A DNA stretch of 64,000 nt from Panonychus citri (lineage: Eukaryota; Arthropoda; Arachnida; Trombidiformes; Tetranychidae), in NCBI RefSeq assembly GCF_014898815.1, contig NW_026515428.1, positions 434,001 to 498,000 of the forward strand. The letters run 5' to 3'. Numbering within the stretch: position 1 is the first letter of the stretch; each line of letters begins with the position of its first letter. This document shows positions 45,915 through 56,799 of the stretch, piece by piece. The translations under genes were made by a program, and so were the position numbers. A model generated the notes under the pieces. It saw only the letters and a program-made list of their open reading frames with translations, was not told where the DNA came from and did not search any database.

Positions 45915-47402
45915 ATGTTTCATTTTCGTTTTCCGACAATTAATACTTTATCCAGTGTAACTAAATTAAGATTAAATTGTCAAAGTCTGTGTGATTATCA
46001 CCATTCATCAGGTATTTGGTTTAATAATTTATTACGATGCAAGAATTTGGTTAATCCAGTTACTCGGATTAATCAGTTTCCAATTAGATTATCTTCAAGC
46101 TTAAATCAACAAGTGGTTGATAGATTTAATAGTTTTAGAAGTGACCATGGACAAGGAGATAAAAAGGATGAAGATAATTCTGGTTATCAATCACCGTAAG
46201 TTGAAATTTTTATAAGAGATTGATTATCATCATTTGATTTTTTAATTTCTTCTCTCAGTTTATTAGCTGCTGGTTTTGTTTCTGGATTATTATCGTTCTT
46301 GGGATGGGAAGATTTATTATCTAAAGAAGATCCTTTCATCCTGACAATCAAACGAGGTATTCTTTGTATGCAACGAGAAGAGTTTGACAAAGCTGAGATT
46401 ATACTACATGCAGCACTTACAAATTCTGTGAATATGGTTAGTGGAAAAAGATTTAACCATGATTCGGTTATATTAATGTTGATCTTTTTTTCTATTCTGA
46501 AAGGATAACGAGAAAGCAGTCATTTATATATATTCTTTATTGGGAAATAATGCATTTCTCAAAGGTGATTTAGAAAAATCAGAAACAATCTACAAAGATC
46601 TGATAAAACGTCTTCTAAAACAAGGTAACAATTATAATCTCAAGACTCTGAGTTTTAAACCACTTTTTGAACTAATAATTGTATGAACGATTCAACAAGT
46701 GGTTGAAAACTCGAAGTCTTTGGCTGTATAACAATTAAATAACAATATTATGTATTTATTGATACTTGTTTTCTTTTAGGAATTGAAGAAGATCATGAAG
46801 CAATGGTTGAAATATCGATTAAATTGGCTACAATTTACAGTAAATTAGGAAAATTTTCCAAAAGCGATGTTGGTTTTAATCATTGTATTGATATTCAAAA
46901 GAAAAGAATCAACCACCTTGGAATCGAAGCAAAATTAACCAAAGGAGAAAACGAATTAACCAATGAAGAAATCAACAGTTATGCTCTTTATGGAATGGTA
47001 CTTGATTTCTATGGGAAACATTTACTTCGTAAAAAAGAGTTTGAAAGTGCCTTGAAATATACTCTCGATTCGTTGAAAATTTGCGAAAAAGTTAATGGTC
47101 CAAATGGACATCAAACGATGGTTTTACTGAGCGATGTGGGAACTTTATTAAATTTAACTAATAATTTCCATGAAGCCGATAAATATTTTCAACGAGCAAT
47201 CAAAATTGCGACAATCATTGATTCTGATCATCTGAAAACACTTTACTACAATATCGGAATGAACAATTTAATGAGAAAAAATTATTCCCTCGCTCAAACT
47301 AACTGTGATGCTTCATACAGAATTGCTCGTAAAGATGAAGACACAACAATCATGAACATGGCCGAAGATTGTTTGAAAAAAGTGAAACAACAATTATCAT
47401 GA
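45915..47402 (+). CDS. TTC19: tetratricopeptide repeat protein 19, mitochondrial (TTC19)
   Basis: TTC19 is an inner-membrane protein needed for complex III upkeep, where it helps clear Rieske-protein fragments. Four exons: 45915-46195, 46259-46436, 46504-46624 and 46780-47402, all canonical; 400 aa (human 380). The N-terminus is an Arg/Ser-rich presequence (MFHFRFPTINTLSSVTKLRL). A hydrophobic span (about 94-110, LLAAGFVSGLLSFLGW) follows. TPR helices run from about 120 (ILCMQREEFDKAEIILHAAL, IYSLLGNNAFLKGDLEKSET, YGKHLLRKKEFESALKYTLD, TLLNLTNNFHEADKYFQRAI, YYNIGMNNLMRKNYSLAQTN). It is intact. A decayed duplicate of intron 3 and exon 4 lies at 48664-49500, and the 3' flank to 47656 is duplicated with it. 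Confidence 0.93.
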
Positions 47403-47656
47403 AAAGAATCAGAATTTAATCTGGAATATAAAAATTTTCCATTGTTAAATCATCTTTACAATAATTGCTATTTAAAAGACTTTGTTTCTCTCTTTCAGCA
47501 TCTCATCACTTGAGGATACATCAATTGCTCATCTTTCGGTTAATTGTTGCCGTTGTTAATTGTACACAATATATAACATTGTTTTTGTTGATAGAAAAGC
47601 AAATTGTATTAAATACAGAAAATTTGTTTAGTAAATTATTACAAATATTACGTTGA

Positions 47657-48065
47657 TTTAATTTGTTCCTTCTGTTCTCAGATTACTATCGTTTAGAAGC
47701 CAATCCTCTTCGGAAAGTAAGAGAACTGTTGATTCTTTATGTTTAGTTGTGAGAGATTTTTTCGCCTCTTTTTTAGATGCCGAACCACTTGAAGTGTCAT
47801 GAGATTTATTTCGTCCTTTATTACTTGTAATTGTCGAACTGGCGACCATCAATGCAGCAAGATCACTTTCATCGTCATCTTCATTTTGAGTCATTGATTC
47901 CGATTCCTTTTCAACTGAACATGGATTTATTGGTGAATCGCTTTTAGATGTTAAATTGGTTGATTGTTGACCGGGAGATGAAAGTTGACTTTGATCAGGT
48001 TCATCAAATGTTTCTGATGAAATGACCTCTTGACCTGATGATGATGAGGTGGTGGTGGTGGTGGA
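47657..48065 (-). pseudogene. GON4L fragment 1 (duplicate)
   Basis: This stretch is nearly identical to the real GON4L gene at about 51071-51442, plus a short tail matching 51657-51694 (the gatgatgatgaggtggtgg region). It begins right after the TTC19 3' flank, so the GON4L C-terminal coding part (49502-51070) has been deleted from this copy. An open frame of 78 codons (MTQNEDDDESDLAALMVAS) is a relic, not a gene of its own. Only a few bases differ from the parent, so the copy is young. Confidence 0.88.
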
Positions 48066-48067
48066 GA

Positions 48068-48424
48068 TTAGGCTGATTCGAAGTCAATTTTACGCCTATC
48101 GATGTAAATTTGAGCCATGTGGCACTGATATTCCTTGGTCCGTTCGAGGTATTCATCTGATACCGCACCGTAGAAGGCAAGTACTTTATCCATTGCCCAT
48201 GGTGTTTCTGAAGTAGTGTCCATGTAGTTAATTTGTTGAGCTATGGCCTCCCAATTTATCGGCACATTTTCTGTTCTGGTGAACCACAAGATAACGACGC
48301 CAACTTGAGTCTTATTGAAACCAAACCCCATTTTTTCAATTTGTAGATGTTCACAAACTTTGTTGACTGTTGCTAAAAATGGGACTGGTGATTCAGAAGA
48401 TCTAGATTTTAGCCAAGATTGCAT
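48068..48424 (-). CDS. unknown 118-aa ORF within the insertion
   Basis: The ORF starts MQSWLKSRSSESPVPFLATV and ends RRKIDFESA, at the edge of the insert. Its composition is that of a soluble globular protein (no low-complexity tracts; Trp at three or more places; motifs such as GFGFNKTQVGVVILWF and TPWAMDKVLAFYGAV). A TATAAAAG box lies about 51 bp upstream of the ATG. No signal peptide, membrane span or known motif is evident. It has no introns. It could be a retrocopy or the 3' part of a transposed gene. I do not recognise it; protein-like composition and the TATA box are the only support for it being expressed. Confidence 0.45.
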   Translation of the reverse strand: MQSWLKSRSSESPVPFLATVNKVCEHLQIEKMGFGFNKTQVGVVILWFTRTENVPINWEAIAQQINYMDTTSETPWAMDKVLAFYGAVSDEYLERTKEYQCHMAQIYIDRRKIDFESA

Positions 48425-48474
48425 TATAAATACAACAAAAATTCGAGGTTGTGATGGCGAAAAAAATACTTTCC

Positions 48475-48482
48475 CTTTTATA
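48475..48482 (-). promoter_or_regulatory. TATA box before the insertion ORF
   Basis: TATAAAAG on the minus strand, about 51 bp upstream of the ATG at 48424, within the inserted segment. Confidence 0.45.
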
Positions 48483-48572
48483 AGCAAATGAAAAAACATG
48501 AAAATGTTGATATAATTTCCGTTTCCTGATAAGTTAAAAACATAAACAAAGAGAAAACCGGAAAATTTGATA

Positions 48573-48663
48573 TAAAGGAACTGGACATTGACGCCAAGAA
48601 TTGGCAATAACTGTGATGTTACTTGGATTGTCTTTTAAAATTTGTAAAGAATCAGATAAATTT
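48573..48663 (-). pseudogene. GON4L fragment 2 (duplicate)
   Basis: This matches GON4L at about 52449-52547 with a seven-base loss (attggat present once instead of twice) and one substitution. It ends in a short T-rich junction where TTC19 intron 3 sequence begins. It marks the outer breakpoint of the duplicated segment. Confidence 0.85.
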
Positions 48664-49500
48664 TTTGAACTAATAATTGTATGAACGATTCAACAAGTGG
48701 TTGAAAACTCGAAGTCTTTGGCTGTATAACAATTAAATAACAATATTATGTATTTATTGATACTTGTTTTCTTTTAGGAATTGAAGAAGATCATGAAGCA
48801 ATGGTTGAAATATCGATTAAATTGGCTACAATTTACAGTAAATTAGGAAAATTTTCCAAAAGCGATGTTGGTTTTAATCATTGTATTGATATTCAAAAGA
48901 AAAGAATCAACCACCTTTGAATCGAAGAAAAATTAACCAAAGGAGAAAACGAATTAACCAATGAAGAAATTAATAGTTATGCTCTTTATGGAATGGTACT
49001 TGATTTCTATGGGAAACATTTACTTCGTAAAAAAGAGTTCGAAAGTGCCTTGAAATATACTCTCGATTCGTTGAAAATTTGCGAAAAAGTTAATGGTCCA
49101 AATGGACATCAAACGATGGTTTTACTGAGCGATGTGGGAACTTTATTAAATTTAACTAATAATTTCCATGAAGCCGATAAATATTTTCAACGAGCAATCA
49201 AAATTGCGACAATCATTTGAAAAAAGGGAAACAACAATTATCATGAAAAGAATCAGAATTTAATCTGGAATATAAAAATTTTCCATTGTTAAATCATCTT
49301 TACAATAATTGCTATTTAAAAGACTTTGTTTCTCTCTTTCAGCATCTCATCACTTGAGGATACATCAATTGCTCATCTTTCGGTTAATTGTTGCCGTTGT
49401 TAATTGTACACAATATATAACATTGTTTTTGTTGATAGAAAAGCAAATTGTATTAAATACAGAAAATTTGTTTAGTAAATTATTACAAATATTACGTTGA
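48664..49500 (+). pseudogene. TTC19 exon-4 duplicate, disabled
   Basis: This copies TTC19 from inside intron 3 (about 46664) through exon 4 and the 3' flank to 47656. It has a premature TGA at 48918-48920 (CACCTTTGA for CACCTTGGA), several silent-type changes, and a deletion of about 161 bp (equivalent to about 47218-47378) that removes the end of the TPR region. It lacks exons 1-3, so it cannot make TTC19. Its 3' flank joins directly to the end of the real GON4L gene. Confidence 0.92.
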
Positions 49501-49501
49501 T

Positions 49502-52500
49502 TTAATTTAAGTCCGTCGAAACAGCTTCAACAATAACTGTCTCTTGGGGTTCATCTTCCGTTTCCGTTATCTGATCTTTATTGAGGTTTGATGGACCTTC
49601 ACCGATTTCTGACTGATTTGTGTCCACTATTGATGACTCGTTTTTAAATAATTCCATTAATCTGTTAAATCTTTCAACAACATGATCACAGGGTCGATTG
49701 AGTTTACAAGCGATTTCGTTGAACAGTTCGATTAGATTTGCTTCATCGTCGTTTGAAACTTTAGCTTTACAAAATTCGAGTAGCAATTTATCCTCCGCCA
49801 AAGTCCAAGATCGTTCATCATTAGAATCACTAACTGAATCACTTCTGACAATTGGACTTGGTTCATTTACAATTGGTGATTTAATTGGAGATGAAGGTGA
49901 AGCAATTGCCACTTGTTGATTGGATTGTTTTGATTGTTGCTGTTGTTGATTTCGAGTTGAAATGATTACAGATGAACGAGATTCTCGAACTGGTGTATAT
50001 TGTACCTCAGCGGGTTGCATTTTTTTCGGACCTTGAAGATAAATTTTACCACCGATGAACCTTAAACTACAGGCAGCGCAATGACGCAACGGTGGTACAG
50101 TAGTTGATTGTGACTGTTGATTACGTTTAGATCCTTCTGGTTCACCTAATGGAAGACCAATAACCGATGAAGTTGTAGCGATGACGGTGGTAGAATTAGA
50201 AGTACAAGTGGCAGGAATTGGATTCGAAGCGGCAGTGGCAAGATTTCCACCGTCAATGGTATTACTATTAACACTATTATTGTTACTACCGATGCTGGAA
50301 ATATTTCCATTGGTATTGTTATTATTACTATTATTATGACACAATTTACAGGGACATTCATTGGTTCCATATTTACGTTCATCTCCACTTATATCAACGG
50401 AAACATTTTCAAATAAATCATCAGCAAGAATCGAACCCCAACACCGAGACCCGAACTACCAGCACCTCCGCCATCGCTTTCACTGTTCACTTCAACTGTG
50501 GCCGGTAAATTGGGTACATTTTGAACATTGGTTATCACAAGGTTATCAAAATCTTCATCACTTGCAAATAAATAACTTTTAGGTTTCTCATCAAGAAAGA
50601 GACTAGAAAATTCATTAATTAGATATGGATGACCACTAATTGCTTTACTAACGGCAGCTTTAAGTCGTTGTTTGTCAACGGGAGTTTCAGATGCTTTTAA
50701 TTGTATTAAAGTTTTATGCAATCGAGGGATACAATTTGGTTCCACCGCTGAGTAAACCTCCAGTTTACGGATGAAGCTCAGGTATCGTCGCCAGTGAAGA
50801 TATTGGTACATTTTACCGCATTCTTGGGCCTCGGAGGCGTTTAAAAGTAGGACAAAATCTTCCATCACTTGTTGGGCATTTACTTTTCGCAATAATTTCT
50901 CCGTCTTATGGTGTAGATCTTTTATCGAACTGTTATTTCCACCGTTTCCATCGGTTTCACTCGAGTTTGAACTTCGATTTTTACCAAATTCACTCAAATA
51001 CGTTAAGAATTGGACATAATCCTCGTCACTTTTTAAAACTTCTCGAACTTTGCTCACGAAACATTGGACCATAATTTGTTCCTTCTGTTCTCGATTACTA
51101 TCGTTTAGAAGCCAATCCTCTTCGGAAAGTAAGAGAACCGTTGATTCTTTATGTTTGGTTGTGAGAGATTTTTTCGCCTCTTTTTTAGATGCCGAACCAC
51201 TTGAAGTGTCATGAGATTTATTTCGTCCTTTATTACTTGTAATTGTCGAACTGGCGACCATCAATGCAGCAAGATCACTTTCATCGTCATCTTCATTTTG
51301 AGTCATTGATTCTGATTCCTTTTCAACTGAACATGGATTTATTGGTGAATCGCTTTTAGATGTTAAATTGGTTGATTGTTGACCGGGAGATGAAAGTTGA
51401 CTTTGATCAGGTTCATCAAATGTTTCTGATGAAATGACCTCTTCTATTGGTTCAGAAATATCGATTTCAATTCTTTCTGGTTCATCAATTTCACTTATTG
51501 ATTCTTTGCTGGTCATCTCGGTGTCAACGGTCAACATTTGTTCAGCACTTTCTAAATTACATTGATCATCACAAGTTATCATTTTCGGAGGAGATTCTTC
51601 AATTAAATTTGATGTAATCAATGGAGGTGGTGGTGGTGGTGTCGATGATGGAGGTTGATGATGATGATGATGAGGTGGTGGTGGTGGTGGAGATGGAGGT
51701 GTTGATGATAAAGATTGACTGCTATTTGATGGTAAAGGTGAGGAAACAATTAAAGGAGTGTTTTCTAAATTGATCACAGGTACTTCTGATGATTTAGTAA
51801 TCTCTGTAGTGGTTATGTTTTGATTGTTGAGTTTAGGTTTTATGTAGGGTAATTTGTTAAGATAACGAAATCGCCGTAATATTAGACTGGTCTGCTTTTT
51901 GGGCGATGATGGATTCGTTGGATATTTAAGTGAGTAAACACCTTTGAGAGGTGAAAGTTTAAGACGGGGAAGAACTTTTAATTTTGTTGATGAAGTAAAT
52001 TGTGGATCCAATTGTTTACATAACCATTCAGGGATTTTATCAAACACTGAATAGGTTAGTTTAGGTTCAGGTAGTGATCGGGAAATTGGTAACAATTTAC
52101 CATTTTTAAGATAATATGATAACGGGTTATTTTCATCGTAACTACCTGTTGATTTATCTTTAATGTGACGCTTTTTGTTTTTCACGTGCATCTGAATTTG
52201 CTCAGTGGTTTTCACTGGAACAAGTAGTTGTTGAATATATGAGTAGATATGTTTCTTTTCGACCTCTTTAAATTGTTCCAATCCAAGAGCGATTAAATGA
52301 TCTTCAGCTCGGCTAAATTTGGTTTTCGTTTTGCAATTACCTTTTCGTCGGGATTCACCAGCGGTCACATCGGGATAGCCAGTGTTTGGTAGTAGTTCAT
52401 GGTAACAGAAAACTTGAGGATAAGAAGCTATTATTGGCCTGACATTTAAAGGAACTGGACATTGACGCCAAGAATTGGCAATAACTGTGATGTTACTTGG

Positions 52501-53450
52501 ATTGATTGGATTGTCTTTTAAAATTTGTAAAGAATCGGATAAATTTGGAGTAGCAAACAGGGAGATCTCTTTGCCCTGAGCGAATTGATTCAATTCTTTG
52601 ATCAGGAAAGAGGCATTTTCAGCGATATGACCTAATGTTGAACTGGTCATTGTGAGCAGATAATGTTGAGTGAGTAGTTGGACATGTTGAGACATTTGAT
52701 GATAAAGAAGTTGAATGTCTTCCTTGGTGAAAAATTTACTCCATTCAGAGAGATCACTTGAAGATAATGATTTTAAATCAATCCTTTCAACCGGTGCGAT
52801 TGACATTTCATCCTCTTGAGAGGTTATATTTACATCACCAGTTTCACCAGTTTCTCGTCTAATTATTTCATTTACATCATCAAATTCATAATCAGGATCT
52901 TTGGCTTCATCTTCATCGAGAAGTTTACTTGGATCATCTTGGAAAAGAGCTTTTAAAAAGATTGACCATTCATCGTCTTCGGCCATCGCTTCTTCATAAA
53001 GATCTTCAGTTACATCGGGAAATTCAAGAGTATCTTTGGGCTCCTCTTCAATCTGAAATTTAGATCGAGTTCGTAAAGCGATAATATCACTTTCCGACAT
53101 TTCGATATCCGATGTTTCTGAAGATAATTGTTGCTGTTGTTGTAGATGATGATGTTGTTGATCTTCTTCTTGTTGTTGTAGTTGTAAAGGTTCACCCAGG
53201 AATAGATCTTCAATCAATTCTTCCTCTTCATCTTCAACCTCTTCCTCTTCAGCTGGATTGTATTCATCATCGTCTTCATCACCATCCAACTCAAGAAGAT
53301 CAAAAATTGAAAACTGTTTTATACTACTCACAGTAGAGTGAAAGGTGATTGTTAAGAAAACAAAGATTACTAAATCATCCAAGTTAAAATCCAATAATCG
53401 GACAATTAAAAACAAAATACTTACCCTTTATTAGGAGATGACAAATCCAT
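49502..53450 (-). CDS. GON4L: GON-4-like protein (GON4L), one-base frame break
   Basis: GON4L is a nuclear co-regulator in cell division and differentiation. Exon 1 is 53450-53425 (MDLSSPNK); exon 2 runs from about 53326 to 49502. Features in order: acidic N-terminus; DPDYEFDDVNEIIRRETGE; MSQHVQLLTQHYLLTMTSST; CPVPLNVRPIIASYPQVFCY; TKFSRAEDHLIALGLEQFKE (a SANT-like block); a Pro/His-rich linker; a PAH-like helical region (VMEDFVLLLNASEAQECGKM); a Cys motif (ECPCKLC, LRHCAACSLRFIGGKIYLQG); and a C-terminal Myb/SANT domain (RSWTLAEDKLLLEFCKAK). The frame breaks at the four-base G run at 50436-50439: one extra base gives GVGGSILADDLFENV and joins both parts into a 1283-aa protein. No intron fits. 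Sequence error is likely. The exact exon 2 start is uncertain by three bases. Confidence 0.9.
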
Positions 53451-54039
53451 TGTAAGGGAAAGTTAGATTACTCTCAACAGCTGATGAATAAATGGAAAAA
53501 TAGAAAAGCTTTTCAATGGAAAGAAAAGAAAAACCAATTGATTTAATTGTCATCAATTTTTGTTCTTTAGAAGGTTATTCTTAATTCTATAATAAATTAA
53601 GTCACAATTTTAAAGAGTAAATTTAATTGTAATTAAAATAAGATACGAAAAATTGTCTTTCTCATTTTGAGATTTTGTTCATTTGTTGACAAAGAAAAAG
53701 TAATGAGTCGTGAAAATAGCGTATCTATGGTAAGTTGCTATTCGCAGGGATTTTTTTCTTGATAATTTAATTTCGTTTTAATTTTTTAATTAATTGATTG
53801 AATTTTAAACTAAAAGCTTTTTAAAGATCATTAGTTTCTTTTTCGTTTGCTGGAATCTCTTTGCTACCTTTGAATTTCAATGAATTAATTAGATAAAAAG
53901 AGAAATAAATTAAGACAATAATTTGATTGCCTTTTGGTAGATTGAAATGAATTAGTTGTTGTAATAATTAGTTGATTAATTACAAGATTAACTGTTTCAT
54001 ATGGATGATAATTTCTCAGATAATTGTGAACAATCAGGG
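53451..54039. other. spacer between GON4L and TSR3
   Basis: This contains the GON4L promoter and TSR3 3'UTR. On the plus strand, an ATG at 53704 opens nine codons (MSRENSVSM) ending exactly at a perfect donor gtaagt (53731), like an orphan first exon. No matching downstream exon was found. Confidence 0.35.
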
Positions 54040-54825
54040 TCATTTGAAGTGGATGGAATTGAGTTTTTTCAGTTCTTTTTGAGGAAAATTTTCTGATTCC
54101 TTTAAATCAATTTTCTTTTCATCAGGAATTGGATTGTTTTCATCTTTAACCATAGAGTTTTTTACAGTTTCTTTTTCTTTTTCATCTTCTTCTTCTTCTT
54201 CCTCTGATGAATATGAACTTTCAGATGATGATGATGAAGATGATGAAGATGATGAAGATGGTAAATCAGCTTCTTCTTTTATCCTGGTAAGATATTTCTC
54301 CTGGATAGAAACAATTTCCTTTGAGGTTTTACATTCACTGTAAAGGTTAAACAGTTCATCGTTAAGGGTTAGAAATCCATGGCCCCATTTGAATTTCCCT
54401 AAGTAATAATCAGCCGCTTTATCAAGTCCAACAATCTTAAAACAAGCAGCAATCGCTTCAACACATGATAATTCACAAGGTCTACCATAATTAACTGGAT
54501 TAGCGGCTACAAGATAAGGTAATAATCTCATGTGTGGACCTTTCATCCGGTGGAAAGGAGTCTCTGCCAATTTGGCCCAAGAACAATCAACAACCGAGAT
54601 ACCATGTTTTTCAATTATCTCCTTGTCTTCCGGTGAAACACTTTTAACTGCCATAGGTGATAAAATTATACCACCGAAACGATTTCCCAATTTAAGTGTT
54701 TTCAGTAAATTGTGTCGCTGTAATTTACGACCGGTACATCTTTTAGGATCACATTGGTTTAGATCCCACATGTGAATCTTGTATGAAGGAACTTCTTCCT
54801 CCGAATCACTGGACGAATCACTCAT
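54040..54825 (-). CDS. TSR3: 18S rRNA aminocarboxypropyltransferase TSR3
   Basis: TSR3 transfers the acp group from S-adenosylmethionine to the hypermodified pseudouridine of 18S rRNA, a late 40S maturation step in the cytoplasm. It is one exon of 261 aa. The family core is complete: YKIHMWDLNQCDPKRCTGRK, LGNRFGGIILSPMAVKSVSP, ISVVDCSWAKL, MKGPHMRLLPYLVAANPVNY, GRPCELSCVEAIAACFKIVG and FKWGHGFLTLNDELFNLYSE. The N-terminus is acidic (SDSSSDSEEE). After about residue 188 there is a low-complexity Ser/Glu tail (a run of about 12 Ser, then Glu-rich), then a Lys-rich end. The plus-strand shadow of this tail is not a gene. The gene appears intact. Confidence 0.95.
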   Translation of the reverse strand: MSDSSSDSEEEVPSYKIHMWDLNQCDPKRCTGRKLQRHNLLKTLKLGNRFGGIILSPMAVKSVSPEDKEIIEKHGISVVDCSWAKLAETPFHRMKGPHMRLLPYLVAANPVNYGRPCELSCVEAIAACFKIVGLDKAADYYLGKFKWGHGFLTLNDELFNLYSECKTSKEIVSIQEKYLTRIKEEADLPSSSSSSSSSSSSESSYSSEEEEEEDEKEKETVKNSMVKDENNPIPDEKKIDLKESENFPQKELKKLNSIHFK

Positions 54826-55420
54826 AACTTCAAATTAAATTAACTTAAACAACAAAATGAAAACAATTCACCAACAACAATTAAGCAAAACAATTAGAAA
54901 AATAAAAAATGTGATCAAATAAAAAGTAAACAAACAAAGTTTCCAATGGAAAACACCAGATGGCGTTAAGAGCAACCGATTAATTTTTTATTCTGAAAAA
55001 AAGTTGAAACAATTAACTATTAACAATTAGAATTAAATGAACAAACAATTAACTAATTGTAACACTGAATTGAAAAAAGGAAAATTTCCTAATATCATCA
55101 ACAATCTGATTCCTTGCCTTAACCATAGTGAGAATGTAAATATAATTATGAATTTAAAGTTGAAAGGAAATCGATGAATATAATTAACCAACAATTAGCT
55201 GATTTATTTTGGTTTTTAAATGGAAAATTAAAGTGCGAATTAATGAATTGTATGCAAATAAATATTATGATTTGAAATTAATTTTAAGATTGAAAGAGTC
55301 TTAAAGGTAAACAGTTATAACAGAAAAAGTTAAATGATAATAATAAGTTTCGTTTCTCTCTCTCTCTGGATAAAATAATAAAATCATCTTCGAGTCCAAT
55401 GGTCATGTTGATGTTTCAAT
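54826..55420. other. spacer between TSR3 and the trypsin-like gene
   Basis: AT-rich sequence with the TSR3 leader and the protease 3'UTR. No coding signal is seen. Confidence 0.4.
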
Positions 55421-56799
55421 TTAATTGTAACGATTAATATTATCATAGATCCAATTTAAATGGTATTTAACATCCACATAAACTCCTGGTATAGCTTTTC
55501 GTCCACAACCTTCACCCCAAGAAACAATTCCAATAAGATGAGCCTTTCCATTGGAATCCCGATAAACCAATGGACCACCAGAATCACCCTGACATGAATC
55601 TTTCCCACCCTCAATTAGACCAGCACAAATGAAGCCACTGGCGATTCCACCTTCATAAGTTGAATTACATTTATCCATTTCAACCAGAATAACATCAACA
55701 GCTAAAAGATTAACTGAATTGTCACCATCTTCCTCATCAGTTGATCCCCAGCCAGTAACCGTAACAAAATTAACTGACCCACGATCATTTCTTGTCGGTG
55801 GTAAATCATTGAACAATTTAGGAAGACAAACTGGTCCCATGTGTCCATTTGATTTAATTAAATTCAAAGGTGAAGACAATTTAATCAGACTAATATCATT
55901 TATATTCGTTTCCTCATTAAATTCTGGATGAACGATAATCTTTGAAACATCATGAACGAAATGGTAATCATTGGCCTCCGATAATTTCGTTATATTGGCA
56001 ACGATTTTGAAATTATTCTCAGGAATTCTGTACGTAAATATAAACAAAAGAAATTTTCTCAGATTAATCAGCTAATTAGCAAATGAAAGAGAAGAAGAAG
56101 AAAAAGAAAAAAATATCAAAGATTCGCTTTGTAAGGAAAATATCGAGGGAAAAGTAATAACAATGTGACTGAGTCAAGTGTAGATATTGAAAACTGGATC
56201 AGTAGAAAATGAGAAATCCACCTGATGTCAGGTAGATTCTGTTTCCATGTTCAATAGTTGATTAGGTAATAAGATTATTGGAACAAGTGAGCAACAAACA
56301 AATCACATGTAAATCACAATTAACCATAAAGAAGAGAGAGAGAGAGAATCAGATTAACAAGAGTAAACCGAATAACAGAAAATATTACAATTTCCAAAGA
56401 GGGAATCAAGTGAATTGGAAATTGTGTTGATTGTCACGTAGATTAAAAAGGTGAGATGACAATTAGTTGATTGTTGTAAATGGACAAAAGAAAAACAATT
56501 TACCCATGAACACAATGAGCTGCTGTTAATATCCATTGATCAGAGATGATTGAACCACCGCAAATATGAACAAATTTTGATTCGATTGATGAATATCGAC
56601 GAATTGAAACTTGCCATGGGAATTCACCCTCAAGGGCAGTTCGTCCACCGATGATCCGATCATTTCCTGAGGTCACTTGTAAACTAATTCCACACGATTG
56701 ATTAGCGTTATCATTCAATTGGTGTTGATTAAAAATTCCCAATTGAAGTTTATTCAATAAAAGGGAAGAACCTAAAAGTATCAACAGAGGAAAAACCAT
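55421..56799 (-). CDS. secreted trypsin-like serine protease (S1A)
   Basis: Two exons, 56799-56504 and 56027-55421, join at a split Gly codon (AHCVHG-IPENN) for a 300-aa zymogen. The start is a signal peptide (MVFPLLILLGSSLLL). A short pro-region with one Cys (ANQSCGISL) is followed by the activation site R48-IIGGR. The catalytic triad is H95 (LTAAHC), D143 (NDISLIKL) and S248 (GDSGGP). D242 (GKDSCQGDSGGP) at the base of the S1 pocket and the SWGEGCGRK strand predict cleavage after Lys/Arg. GWGSTDEEDGDN carries an acidic loop. No CLIP or other extra domain is visible. The intron of 476 bp is fairly long for this window. It is probably digestive or haemolymph; which is unknown. Confidence 0.92.

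Larger units (their letters stand above)
48066..48572. other. ~507-bp insertion inside the GON4L duplicate
   Basis: This segment has no match elsewhere in the window. It replaces the part of GON4L equivalent to about 51695-52448. The flanks are gtggtggagat on the left and aaaggaactggacattg on the right, both GON4L. I see no inverted terminal repeats or clear target-site duplication. It carries a TATA box and an ORF on the minus strand. Confidence 0.75.

Noticed and set aside
47658..47894. 78-aa acidic ORF as a separate gene
   Set aside because: It is a duplicated GON4L fragment with no start context or promoter.
49309..49500. 63-aa ORF present twice (also 47465-47656)
   Set aside because: Both are the duplicated TTC19 3' flank; the frame has no protein-like composition.
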